Below are positions 14,601 through 25,600 of a stretch of 64,000 bases of DNA, piece after piece. A program made the position numbers and the translations under genes. Location: contig OZ176051.1 in assembly GCA_964247055.1 (NCBI GenBank), forward strand, positions 13,826,001 to 13,890,000, in the 5' to 3' direction. This DNA comes from Paragordius varius (Eukaryota; Nematomorpha). Position 1 is the stretch's first letter. Every line of letters begins with the position of its first letter. The notes beneath the pieces were generated by a model. It did not search any database. It was given only the letters and a program-made list of their open reading frames with translations, and was not told the origin of the DNA.

Positions 14601-16114
14601 TTGTCTTTTGGAAAAAAATATTTGTCTTTATATTTAACGTTTTGTCCATATAATTTGAGTTTTAACTGTATATTCTCTAGTACAAATTTAATTGTTTGAA
14701 CACGAATACAATAATATGATAATTTAAATTTTAGAATTTACGAATTTCACTGTGAGATATCCGAATATTTTTTAAAACATAAACAGGTCAGATTTTAAGC
14801 TATACATACACACGCTAAAATTATCTATATGGAAGAAATAATTTTTGAAAAAAAAATGAGTTAATTTTGATAATATTATTATTGCTGCAATTATAAATGT
14901 TGGATTATTACTACAAGTGTAATATAAAAATTAAAATATAAACTACTAAAAATTAAATTACCATTGTTTTGTGGGCCAATGCATTAAGGACAATCGACTA
15001 GATGAATGATGTGGTCCACCTAACCTATCCTCAATATATGTGAGATATTGACCACAACCACTAAATGCTGGACATCTATAAGCCCCATTGTTTAAAAGTA
15101 CTTCTATGGTTAAAATAAAAATCCAATGACAAAAGGTAATAGTTTAATTTCTTAAATTATAGCTATCATTTTATAGTTACAAAAATTTAATTTTAACACT
15201 TGGATACAACATATTCATTTCAGTTCTTCAATTCAAATGGGGGTATTTGGATGCCCCAGGCTTGTTTAAAATTAAATACTCCAAAAAATATTCAAGGGTT
15301 TGAAACCTTGTCGAATGTTTGCACTTATATGACATTATTGAACCGAAATATAAAAAAAATTATTCAAAAATATTTGAAATTATTTATTTTATGGTAAAAC
15401 CCAAAGGTAAAAATTTAGTCAACCTGACATATGTGCATTAGCTAAATATAAAAATAATACATAATGAACCATTTTTCTGTTTTTATCAATCTTAGATGTG
15501 ATTTAAATATGAGCTTTAATTTGAGCTTTAAAATTAAATAAACTGGATATTTTGCAAAAACGTTACAATATTAAAATGGCGCCTAAGTGGTTTGATATGA
15601 AACTTTTTTTCAAAACTAAATTTTATTTAGTCCTTTCGGGTTGTTTATATATAATTTTTATGAGGATAAAAGCATAAATTTAAATAAGGACCGTTTCTTC
15701 CAGTAGTTTTTTTAAAATATTAAAATTAATATTGCCTGGGGTATTTAGATACCTTAATTATCAAAGTGTTAAATCTTTGATCATTTATTTTTTATATGGA
15801 GATTTGAGAATATAACGCGTATATATATATATATTTATAGTTCATATACTACAAGAGTATTATATCGGTTGAGTAATAATAATAATAAAAAAGCTCTGTA
15901 TAAAATACATTTATTTTAGAGGTATATGGAAATCAAATTATATTACCGAATGTTTGAGACGTTTCAACATTTTGTGGATCAAAACTAATGGAGCATAAAC
16001 AAGTCCGTCGTGTAGTTATAAAAATAATTCCTTTGGGATACGGTTCTTTATAATAGCCTATAAAGACAATTGCCCAGGTTTTGGAATTTGTATCATTGGG
16101 ATACCAGGTAGCCT

Positions 16115-16197
<83 letters not shown>

Positions 16198-18950
16198 CTC
16201 AACATTGAAAAAAAGCTTTATATAATCATACCTATATTAAAATATTAATAAATTAACATTTATTGATCGCAACAGTTATATAAAATATACATTTTTAACC
16301 CAATTTTTATTCCCAGGCAAGGTTAAAAGTATTGTAGCCACCTATTTATCCTTACAAATGTCTAAGGATGATCTTTTGATACCCAAATGGGTCAAAAGAC
16401 AATTGTTTTAATTTAATCATAAACCGTATAACAATTTCCTTAAGCATATAAAAGAACATACGGATTACAAAAAAAATTTATGCCAAACAAAGAAAGCTAG
16501 ATGTCTATGGCATTAACTAATATGTAATTATGATACCAGAAAAGCATACTCATTACTTTAGATATAAAGATATACTTTGTAATCAATTTTAAACTTTATA
16601 CATGTTGTAGGTGTGACGGATAATAAATTCACGGTAAGTCTTTTATGCTTTTTTTATGTTATAATAATTTCTCATAACAAAAACTGCTTGCCGCATCGCA
16701 TACCAACTAATACATAACAAGCAATTAAACATATACAGTGGCGTATGGCATAAAACAATATTAGTCTATTAAAGAATAATAAAATGTTTTTTTTTTAAAA
16801 AAAAGGGGATATTATGGATATGTGCATATGAAAACTAGGCTTATGTGTATATACAAATTAGGCTTTTCTTTTATGGACTATTAATGTTTTATGCAATACG
16901 CTAACTATATTTAACTCTTGTACCTTATAACGACATTACATCGGCCAATTATTTCCCTAAAAATAAGTCTTGGTAGTGGGAAAAAAAGAACTATTCGATT
17001 ATCACACGCGCGCAAAAACATGACACTATTTTGCAAGATATACCATTTACACTTCAAGTTGGTCCTTGAACAATTTAAGTTGGTCTTTGGACATTTCAAG
17101 TTCGCCCTTGACCATTTTAAGTTCGTTCTTGAACATTTTAAGTTGGTCTTTGAACTTTTTTACGCTGGTTCTTAAAATTTTTATTTTGGATTTAACCATA
17201 AATTTTGCGTGTATTTTATCAATATTTAGCCTATGTTTATTTATTATATATTTAGTTATTTATAATTATAAATTTTTGATTAAAAACCAATTTTTTGTTT
17301 AAAACTTTTTATTCTAATCCAATAAAAATTATTTAATTATTGTTTTCACAAATACATGTTAAAATAAAAATTTGGATAAATCAAGAAAATAAATAAAATA
17401 TACTAATACACGGTTCAATTGATAAAAGTTCAGAACAAATTAAAAAAGTTGAACATAATAACTATAAAAATGATCAAAGACCAACTTGAATTGTTCAAGG
17501 ACCAACTTGAAATGAGGACAAAACTTGAATGATATAAGGTATAAGGCCTATTTTTTTGTTTGTCAGTTTTTATATTTACAGGCTTTTGAATCTAATGAGG
17601 GAAAACTATTGTTTAATTCCTTTAGACAAGGTTTTATCGAGTTTGCTGCAAATATCGAGACCAAAAATAATGTTGAGACCCGCTATTTGATTCATACTAA
17701 TATATAAGTCTTGATACTTTCAAGTACCGATATCATTACATAATTGACAAAATATTTAAATCAAAGAATATAGCTTTCTTTGAATGAATTTTTGTGTAGT
17801 CCCGTGTTTCAAATCCATATTCCCTAAATTCATTCATGTTCCCTTATAAATTCATTCTGATGATATTCATTGTGAATAAAAATGGTTTTATAGTTTTATA
17901 CAAATTGATAAATTTTATCCAAGAAAATACAGTAAAATTAAATTATATGTAAAATTTATATATAAAAGACCACCATACTTTTCTAAACCTTAATTTTTCA
18001 AATATTACACATTCTTTTAACCTCCAAAGAATATAATAGAGATGTATATTGGTAACATAATCAATTACATATTATACGAATGTTATTTAATGATATCTTT
18101 AGGATAGATTAAGGTATGAAAAAGTATGAGGTCGTCTTTAAGAAAAATTTTGTCTTTATAATTTCCATTTTCACTGTAATACAGCTCTATCCAGTATAAT
18201 TACAGATGAGGGGGCTATATGTTCCGGAACAGCTAAAGAACACTTATCAACTTTCCAAACTGTTGATTGGGATGTCAATGGAGAGATGATTTTTAAAACA
18301 TTCAATTTGGGATTTTTAACATCAAGCATGGCTTCTCCAAAATTTTCTTGATACTTATATTGATCATAGGAATATGTATTGCTTTCTGCCGATACGTCAT
18401 TACATTCTAATTGATTTTTAACTACTTTTTGTTCCGAAATATATAAAATAGCGTTGGATAATGGGTTCCATTTGAATATCCCAAAAACACCTAAAATATT
18501 TTGGGAAAAATAACCTTTGTTATGTATTATTTGTTCATTGAAGCCAGATTTTCCCATATCAGCTCCAATAACATATATTCCGTTATGATAAATCTTAAAA
18601 GTAGAAGTTTACACAAATACTGTTAAATAGAAGTTATTTTTGTCATCTTTAGTTATTATAGCTTTATATGCAAAATCATCTGTAGTAGCTGATAGATATC
18701 TAGTCTTAAAATCAATATAATACTCGTTAGTTACATCATAAACCGAACCAAATTGAATGTGTGATAGTTTGGGATAATTTATCGTTCTTGCATACCTGAC
18801 TTTTTCCATTTTAATTGGGTCGGTATAAGATGTTTCTAAATAAATTTCTAGTTGTTCATTAGATGATTCATTTGGAATATTAAAAAGTTTTCCCCGGTAT
18901 GTGGTTGATTGTGAAATACAATCCGAATAAACATTTTGAGATGGCAACAT
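470..18950 (-). CDS. APEH: Acylaminoacyl-peptidase (acylamino-acid-releasing enzyme), 14 exons
   Basis: Serine peptidase of family S9C that removes N-acetylated residues from the ends of peptides in the cytosol. Exons: 18950-18621, 18593-18204, 16112-15947, 15103-14962, 12158-11863, 11131-11049, 10367-10098, 9538-9412, 9044-8956, 8815-8693, 8365-8286, 2169-2061, 1945-1839, 572-470. All junctions are GT-AG and phases agree, giving 804 codons (human enzyme 732). Residues 1 to about 560 match the N-terminal beta-propeller. The hydrolase part shows the oxyanion motif PHGGPH, the nucleophile in GGSHGG (Ser about 658), the acid in GDRDVRVP (Asp about 748) and the base in YPSGH (His about 779), with human-like spacing. 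The first intron is only 27 nt (a 21-nt GT-AG alternative exists); intron 11 is about 6.1 kb and full of mobile elements. The start is the first ATG after the shared promoter with LANCL. Family assignment is firm; the least conserved exons (5 and 6) are less certain at their edges. Confidence 0.9.
1533..1796. mobile_element. MITE family A, copy 1
   Basis: Near-palindromic element in an APEH intron with ends close to CAGTAAAAATTGAAATTATA and its reverse complement. A TA follows the right end; the left TA is not preserved. CAGT ends plus TA suggest a Tc1/mariner-powered, non-autonomous element. Confidence 0.7.
2214..2737. mobile_element. MITE family B, copy 1, with expanded subterminal repeats
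   Basis: Ends resemble ACCATTTACAGTTCAAATT inverted. The left side carries about a dozen tandem units of about 20 bp built on CAATTCAAATTCACCCTTGA; the right side has one. The core is shared with the copies at 11.4, 20.4 and 30.2 kb. It lies in APEH intron 11, next to exon 12. Confidence 0.7.
2915..3830 (-). mobile_element. Penelope-like retroelement, decayed, left copy
   Basis: Read on the minus strand, the stretch near 3370-3480 encodes a GIY-YIG endonuclease-like segment (KVYVGETSRSINFRLKEH) preceded by a cysteine-containing GIYKATCSC. This is the usual C-terminal part of Penelope-like elements. Its outer end toward 2915 is repeated in inverted orientation near 7360. It looks old and broken in several places. 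Family assignment rests on these motifs and on the matching copy. Confidence 0.65.
4190..5631 (+). mobile_element. Non-autonomous Helitron-like element H1
   Basis: Starts TCTATATATTTGTAAAAATGG after an A and ends CTAG before a T, as Helitrons do. It contains about three tandem copies of a roughly 310-bp unit (landmarks near 4615, 4932 and 5233 around a 'ttcc.cgtattccc..aaaaggc' motif). The 3' hairpin region is shortened relative to copies H3-H5. No Rep/helicase gene is present. It is inserted in a Penelope-like element. Confidence 0.65.
5729..6720 (-). mobile_element. LINE (non-LTR retrotransposon) 3' fragment
   Basis: On the minus strand the translation shows a late reverse-transcriptase region, 'SFVYLGDVISSQANLQKAI' followed by RIQQGW.KFNQL, then ALTYGSKTWAL further downstream and RPL...YDDNIKIDL near the 3' end. 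This layout is typical of CR1/Jockey-like LINE C-termini. A cysteine-rich CRKEVC segment precedes it. The fragment is 5'-truncated with frame changes and stops. An 11-bp duplication, gcaaaatctta, lies on both sides (5718-5728 and 6721-6731), marking target-primed insertion into the Penelope-like element. Confidence 0.7.
7958..8265. mobile_element. MITE family A, copy 2
   Basis: Inverted ends around GCGGACAAAACGTAAAAATA and its reverse complement, with the family's middle including a 'cacaatcaatta' segment. It lies in APEH intron 11, about 20 bp from exon 11. The left terminus has drifted to TAGT. Confidence 0.65.
10412..10690. mobile_element. MITE family A, copy 3
   Basis: CAGT...ACTG ends directly flanked by TA on both sides; long inverted arms include CAACCATACTTTTTAAA and its reverse complement. 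Located in APEH intron 6. Confidence 0.75.
11390..11632. mobile_element. MITE family B, copy 2
   Basis: Short member with CACCATTTACAGGTCAAAA at the left and the inverted 'gaattgtaaatggta' at the right. It has only one or two subterminal repeat units. Located in APEH intron 5. Confidence 0.7.
12222..12811 (-). mobile_element. Non-autonomous Helitron-like element H2, internally deleted
   Basis: Minus-strand copy with the family's 5' end (TC, then the 'cggaaaaccggt' palindrome) at 12811 and the 3' hairpins at 12230-12275. It is 590 bp and lacks the internal 310-bp repeats. A run of 22 G lies beside the hairpin. The 3' terminal CTAG has drifted, but the A/T flanks are kept. Confidence 0.65.
12275..12296. 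repeat. Poly-G run of 22
   Basis: Homopolymer inside Helitron-like H2, at the place where other copies have shorter C/G runs. Length may be unreliable in the assembly. Confidence 0.9.
14379..14668. mobile_element. MITE family A, copy 4
   Basis: Starts CAGTAAAAATTGAAATTATA after TA and ends ACTG before TA. Arms about 85 bp each. Located in APEH intron 4. Confidence 0.8.
15193..15772 (+). mobile_element. MITE family D, copy 1
   Basis: Begins ttaacacttggatacaac, then a GGGGTATTTGGATGCCCC palindrome; ends with a second GGGGTATTTAGATACC palindrome and an inverted 'aacacttt' terminus. No coding capacity. Related copies lie near 48.2, 49.5, 52.0, 58.0, 60.1 and 62.2 kb. Confidence 0.65.
16119..16194. 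repeat. (AT)n microsatellite, about 75 bp
   Basis: Uninterrupted AT repeat in APEH intron 2, ending within about 6 nt of the exon 3 acceptor on the minus strand. It fills the place where a polypyrimidine tract would be expected. Confidence 0.95.
16736..16907. mobile_element. MITE family C, copy 1
   Basis: Starts CAGTGGCGTATGGCATAAAA after TA and ends with the inverted 'ttttatgcaatacgc', followed by a drifted ACTA and TA. Same family as 21119-21287. Located in APEH intron 2. Confidence 0.7.
17040..17542. mobile_element. MITE family B', copy 1
   Basis: Left end TACCATTTACACTTCAAG, as in family B, but the subterminal units are 'caagttggtccttgaac', about 21 bp. Units recur inverted at the right side (gaccaacttgaattgttc). 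The apparent open frames here are repeat translations. Located in APEH intron 2. Confidence 0.65.
17930..18176. mobile_element. MITE family A, copy 5
   Basis: CAGT...ACTG ends with TA on both sides. Its right end is 27 bp from the donor of APEH exon 2. Confidence 0.75.
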
Positions 18951-19067
18951 TTTTATACCACGCTTTGAAAAAATGGTAATATCGTATAATCATGTGTGTG
19001 GACGGGGTATTTAAATTCAAATTATTGGTAAAATAATTTATTTTACCAAGCTTGCATATCATACAAA
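18951..19067. promoter_or_regulatory. Shared divergent promoter of APEH and LANCL
   Basis: Only 117 bp separate the start codons of the two head-to-head genes, so core promoters and both 5' leaders must lie here or overlap coding sequence. No clear TATA box stands out in this A/T-rich interval. A 12-bp inverted repeat (19025-19049) sits nearer LANCL. That both genes use this promoter is inferred from layout; no transcript data. Confidence 0.6.
19025..19049. promoter_or_regulatory. Perfect 12-bp inverted repeat upstream of LANCL
   Basis: TTGGTAAAATAA and its exact reverse complement with a 1-nt spacer, ending 18 nt before the LANCL ATG. It could be a dimeric factor site or a hairpin in the 5' leader. 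The identity of any binding protein is unknown. Confidence 0.5.
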
Positions 19068-22000
19068 ATGAGTCAAGATCGTTATTTCATTAATCCTTAT
19101 AACGAATTAAACGTATTTTTTTTATTTCATAACCAAGGTTGATTTGAGTAACTTTGAACCATCTCTATTAAAATTATTTTTTGATCTATTTTTGCCTTAT
19201 GAATCGGATAAAGAAAAAGATGAAGCAAATTTTACCATATATACAGGGATATCGGGTATTTTCTTTATATATAAATCTATAAACAGGATATGCATTTTTT
19301 TACATTTCAACTTATACTAAATTATCGAATTTCATGAAAAGTAATCCCAAAGCTTGGTCAGATTTCATACAAAATTACAATAAAGATAAGGTTAAAGGCA
19401 CTTTTTGGGCTGATTTATTGCCAAATTTATTGAAACGAAGTGAACATTACGTCAAAATTGCTGTTAAAAGATTCGAGCAAACACCCAATAAATTTGTAAA
19501 AGATCGAATTTCCCCGTTTGCAGGTATCAGTGGACCCTATTTTGTTGCCATCCTCTACTACAATGCTTGCCAAAATGTAACGAAACGGGAAACATACATA
19601 AATAAGTAAAATTCATATTTTTTGAAATTTTTTCCAAATATAATTATTACAATATAATGTTTATTTATTATTATAAATGATTGAAAATGTCAAAACCATT
19701 TTGTACATCGTTTTATTTTCCAAATTTTGATTCTTTTTATCACAATTAGTAAAATCCTTTTCATTTTTATATAAAATAAAAAAATGAATTATTTGAGAAA
19801 CTTAGCTTAGCTAAGCTGAGCTACTTAGCGCTTTCTTTGGGTTGCATTTTACGGAAAAATTGAAATTATACGGGTAAAACGTGAAAATATAAAAACAAAT
19901 ATTTTTTTCAAATAGGCACCTATACTTTTTTGATCTCGATTTTTCAATATATAGCTCATTGTATAAAACTACAAAGTATAAAATAAACATTTATATTGGT
20001 AACACAATCAATTACATGATTGTAACTAACTGTTTTTACTAGGATAAATTAAGGCTTAAAAAAGTATGGGGTTGTCTTTTGAAAAAAAATTTGTTTTTTA
20101 TTTTTACATTTTATCAGTAAAATTTCATTTTTACTGTATATTTTAGAGTGGCCATTCAATTTTGTAGGCTATTATACCTCCTAATAATTTTTTTGATATA
20201 AAAAGCACTTTATTTATATAAATATTAATTTGTTCTTGTTTTTAAGGTATTTGGATTTCTACGACATTATAAATGATGTGTTTGATCGCAAATTATCAAC
20301 CAATTATCCGGCAGAAATATTGTATGGCATGTCGGGTTATTTACTTGGAGTCCTTACTATTCATGACATTTTACGAAAAACGGGTTTCGTTACTTTTAAA
20401 ACTTATCAAAATTATAATTTTTTATAATTTAGAAATTGCATTATATATATACCATTTACAGTTCAATCCACCCTTGAACAATTCAAATTTACCCTAAAAA
20501 TAAATTATGTGTTTTCGAACTAATATAACTCATTATTAATATGAATTATATCTTTATGGTGCATAGTTTATTATTTTTTAGTATTATTTTAATTTAAAAC
20601 AAAATTTTTATTTTTAAAAAAAAATATATAAAAATATAGGTATTTTTTAATCTTAAAAACATATATTTTAATTGAGGCTGAATTTGAATTGTTCGAGGGT
20701 GAATTTGAATTGTAAATGGTGTATATATAATTTTTATAGCAATACTAGATAAAGATTTGCCCTGCCAAGTGTCATGCAGTATAAATGTCAAAATGATACA
20801 TAGTGTAGATGTGTTGATTGAAAAAACGGCATGCATAATTAAAAATGTACATATAAACGAACTACGCATTATTTAAATAATTAAAACAGAAATGATAAAA
20901 CGTAATGAAATTAATTTATTTATCCATATCAGTATAAAATTGTGACAATATTAATTAATTTTATATATGCCCTTGTCATTTTTAATTAATACATTTTAAG
21001 CATATTTCCAGTAATAATCTTTAAAATATTTAAATCTTATGGCATATATATAGATATATAAGCCAAGTGTTTTGATAAAAATTGGAAATACAGTTGAATG
21101 GATGGTATAATATATATACAGTAGGGTATGTCATAAAACATTATTAGTTCATAAAAGAATAAAACAATTTTTTTAAAAAAAACAAGCCTATTTATATATA
21201 CACATATCCATAATATCCCCTTGTTTTTTTAAAAACCATTTTTCTATTTTTTCATGAACTAATATAGTTTTATATCATACGCTATTGTATATTAATATAA
21301 AATTAAAAGGTACGAAAAAAAATATTTTAAATAATACTTATAAAAATAAATTAAAGAAAATGGGATGGCTTAAAGACAATGCCTTAATTCGGCGTGAAAA
21401 GCGTCGTACGAATAAAAATTATAAAAAAGTTATTTATTAATTTATATTTTGCTATATCAGAAAATTTTGTCTGATATATATTTCGTTTCATATTAATTAC
21501 GGTAAAAACGGAAATTTTACAGTTTCAAATTTAGTAAAAATATAATGAAAAACTTATTTTTTTATAAAAAAATTCCTCCGCTCTTTACTACTTTTTTAAA
21601 ATTAATTTATTTTTATTAATTTTCTAATAACTTATTTTTTAAACTGAAAAAGAGGTGTGTATTGATAACACAATCAATCTCATATATATATATATATATA
21701 TATATTACAATTGTTATTGAATAACCTATATATTTTGAAAAAAAGGTTAAAAAAAGATAGTAGGGGTTGTCATTTGACCAAAAAATATATGTTTTGTATT
21801 TTCGTTTTTACATTTCATATCTGTATAATTATAATCAATTTTTCTGCATATATATAACAAATTTATTTTTCTTTCGTTAATTGGCTATAAATATTTGTTA
21901 AAGAATGAAAAAAACAAGAGTTCTATCGTATTAACAATATTATCATATTCCTCAAAAAAAGTATAAGAATTACCATAGAGCTCTTAATTTGTTCCATTCT

Positions 22001-22626
22001 TTAACAAATATTTCTACCCATTTAACGACGAAAAAAAATTTTTTTGATATAATAAAGGTTACATGACCGTATATATATATATATATATATACCATTTGGA
22101 CTTCAAGAGCCTTGAACATTTCAAGTTGGTCCTTTGACTTTTTTGTTTTGTTTTTAATTTTAATCAATCTCATCGTAAATAATTCATCTATTTTATTGTT
22201 TTTAACCTTTTTTCTATTATTTAACATAAATCTTAAATCGATATTAATTTTATTCTTTGAGAAACCGTATATCTTTATTAATTTCTTAAAATAATATTGG
22301 ATATTTATAAGATTTTAACACGAAATCAAAAAATATATAAGTTTTCTGGGTTATTAATTAAAATTTTTCATTAAAAACATTTAAAAGTCAATAATTTTGT
22401 TCAATTGAAAAAAAAATAGTTTGAAACAAAAAAGTGGTTTTTCAATAAAGATTTTAATTTTTAAATGAATAAATATATAATAAATAAAGAAAATTAGGTT
22501 AATAAATAATAAAATAAACAAATAAATGCAAAAATTATGGTTAAATCAAAATTTATACATTTTAAGGACCAACTTGGACTGTTCAAGGACCAACTTGAAC
22601 TGTTCAAGGACACCCTTGAAGTGCAA

Positions 22627-22663
<37 letters not shown>

Positions 22664-25600
22664 TATAGTTATCAGATCAAATAATAGTTTATGGGATGAG
22701 TTATGGTAAAAAGCATAAAAGCTGCTTGATTTCTACTTCGTCGTTCCCCCTTATGTTTGAATGGCATGAGAAACAGTATTTAGGAGCAGCTCATGGTATC
22801 TTTGGGATACTTTATACCTTATGCTGTGTATATGCCCCTATTTATATTCATATTTATATTGCTATAAAAATTAATTTTATAATAATACCCCATTGAAAAT
22901 TAGTCCAACGATTATCAGGTTTTCTTAAGTTATATATTAAACTTGTGTGTTTACCATTTAATTGTATATATATAACTTTTTTCTAACATTAAGCTTTTTT
23001 ATAATATCATTTTATATTTTAAAATAAAATTTCAGTTTTGTAAAGTTTAATATTTATTACGGTATTATATATTGATTGATTGATTTGCTTTATATTACAG
23101 TAAAAATTTAAATTTTACGAAGGACAAAACGTAAATATATATAATATTGTCAACGAGAACGAATATTTTATGTTATAATAATAATTTGTATTCTCGTAAA
23201 ATTTATTGAATTCAAACTATATCCAAAATTTTCGATACATGAGAGTATCTTTTTCAATGGATTAACTAAAATAAAAGATAATAATAATAAGATTAATTAA
23301 AACAAAATTTGAAAAATATAATTATAAATTATGATAACAAAAAATGCAAAGTGATGTGCAGTTATTGTTTTTTCCTTGGTGTGGTAAATATTTTGAAGTA
23401 ATCTGTTTCTTTTAAGAAGTCTTTTGTGACTTTGTTAAGATCTTTCCTCTCTTCTCTTCTGTTGATGAGGTGTGTAATGTTTGAATGGATAAAACAAGCC
23501 TCCAAAATCAACCTATCGGATAATTTGTCGGCTTGTGCTATAATGGATGCTCCGAAGGTGTGACCTGTATTGTTGCAATGGCGTAGATGGCTGAACCTTT
23601 TTCTGTTGTGCTCTTTTTCTCTAATATTTATAGGGCGTTTAGATTGTCCAATATAGTGCGCTGGACAATCATTACATCTTTTGTGGTAGACTGTACATTC
23701 GTTTTTTGGTTCTCGGCGTGGTCTTAACAAACTTAATAAATTCGTTGGTGGTTTGTAATAAACACGTACATCCTTTTTTCTAATAATATTGTTAATTTTT
23801 TTGGATGTATTGTTATAAGTCAGGCAAATACATTTTTCGGGCGGATTTTGTTTTCCTCTTGGGTTTAATATATTGTTTATTGAATCTGTTATCCAATGCT
23901 TTTTATAACCTTGATCAAGTAATATGGTTACGATTTCTGATGTTTGAGATGTTCGTACCTTTATGTCATTTGGTAATCTAAGCGTTCTTTTTAGAAACGC
24001 GTTTGTTATGGCTTTGTAAGTTGCTACTGGATGGTTAGACGTAATGGGTAAAAATTGGTAAGAGAAAAGTTCTTTATAATTGACTTGTATGGATATACTA
24101 TTGATTCTACGGGTAAGATTGAGGTCTAAAAAATTGATACTGTTGTTCTTTTCTTCCTCTATTGTTAGTTTTAAATCGGATATTTTGTTGATAATGTTTT
24201 GAAAAACTTTTATATTGTCAATGGTGTCGATGATTAAATATCATCCACATAACGGGTATAGAGGTTTGGACGAAATTTTTCAAAAGCCTGTTGCTCAATT
24301 AGTCTCATGCAAACTTCACCAATGATTGAACTAAATGGTGAACCCATTGGAGTCCCGCGAATTTGCTTATAGAAACTATCATTAAACATAAAATAAGTAT
24401 TATGTAGCGCAATATTTATTAGGGATGGAAGCGCACTTCGATGGATCTGGCTGTTAAAATAATTTATGTTATCACAAATATTTTTTTAAAAGACAACCAA
24501 CCATACTTATTAAGTAAATTTTTGTTTAATATAAATTATTGTTTAATGTTGCAAAGTATGAAATCGATATCTATACAAATAATTAATAATATTTTTACAA
24601 TTGTAATTATATAATTTATTTGAGTAAAATTAAGGTTTAAAAAGTATGGTTGGGGTTGTCTTTAGAAAAAATATTTGTCTTTATGTATTTTTACGTTTGG
24701 TCCTTCCGTATAATTTCAATTTTTACTGTATAATTTGATACATTTTTAATAATATTGAGCCAAAATTTTTTGCCTATTTATAACAGCTTAAAAATCAACC
24801 TTTAATTCTAAAAAATAATTGGTTTTATGGGTTACCTTTTTTTACGATACATTTTTTTATTGCTAAACAGCTGTTTCAACAATTTTATTATTTGCGTTTA
24901 TTTCTTTAATATGATATTTACCCCTCCCCCCCCCCCCCCCCCCTTTATAAGGGTATTCTCAAAGTTAATTATTATTAAAGCTATAGTAATAAATAATAAT
25001 TGCTTTTTTTAAAAAATTATTCGTTTATAGTATTAATCTCTAATTAACAAATAGGTCATATTACCCTACAAATATTTAACGAAAAAGTATGAAACTCTAA
25101 TCTGTCAAACCTTGATTAATCTTGCAGAATTACAGTATCCCTCTTCAGGCAATTTCCCTTCCTCTATTCCACCAAAAAATGATACTTTAGTTCAATGGTG
25201 CCACGGATCGCCTGGAGTTATATACACGTATCTTAAGGCCGCCGAAGTTTTATTTTTGACATTTTTAAGCTGGAAAACAAAAATTCTGAATATCAATAGT
25301 TTATTTAAGTTAAAATTAATTAAAAATTAGAGTTCATAAAAGCTCTAATTACATGTATAATTATTTATATGATTAATTTGATGTGTAAATAAGAAGTTTC
25401 TTAAAATCACAACTATTATACAAAATGGGGAAAAAATATTAATAATAAACATATTATGCACTTTATGTAAAAATTAAATATACCATTTGCACTTCAAGAG
25501 TGTCCTTGAACACTTCAAGTTGGCCCTTTGACTTTTTTGTTTTGTTTTTAACTTTTATCAATCAAATCGTAAATAATTCATATATTTTATTATTTTTAAC

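Noticed and set aside
16918-17302. Overlapping plus-strand frames rich in Phe and Leu
   Set aside because: They translate the 21-bp repeats of a family B' MITE in APEH intron 2.
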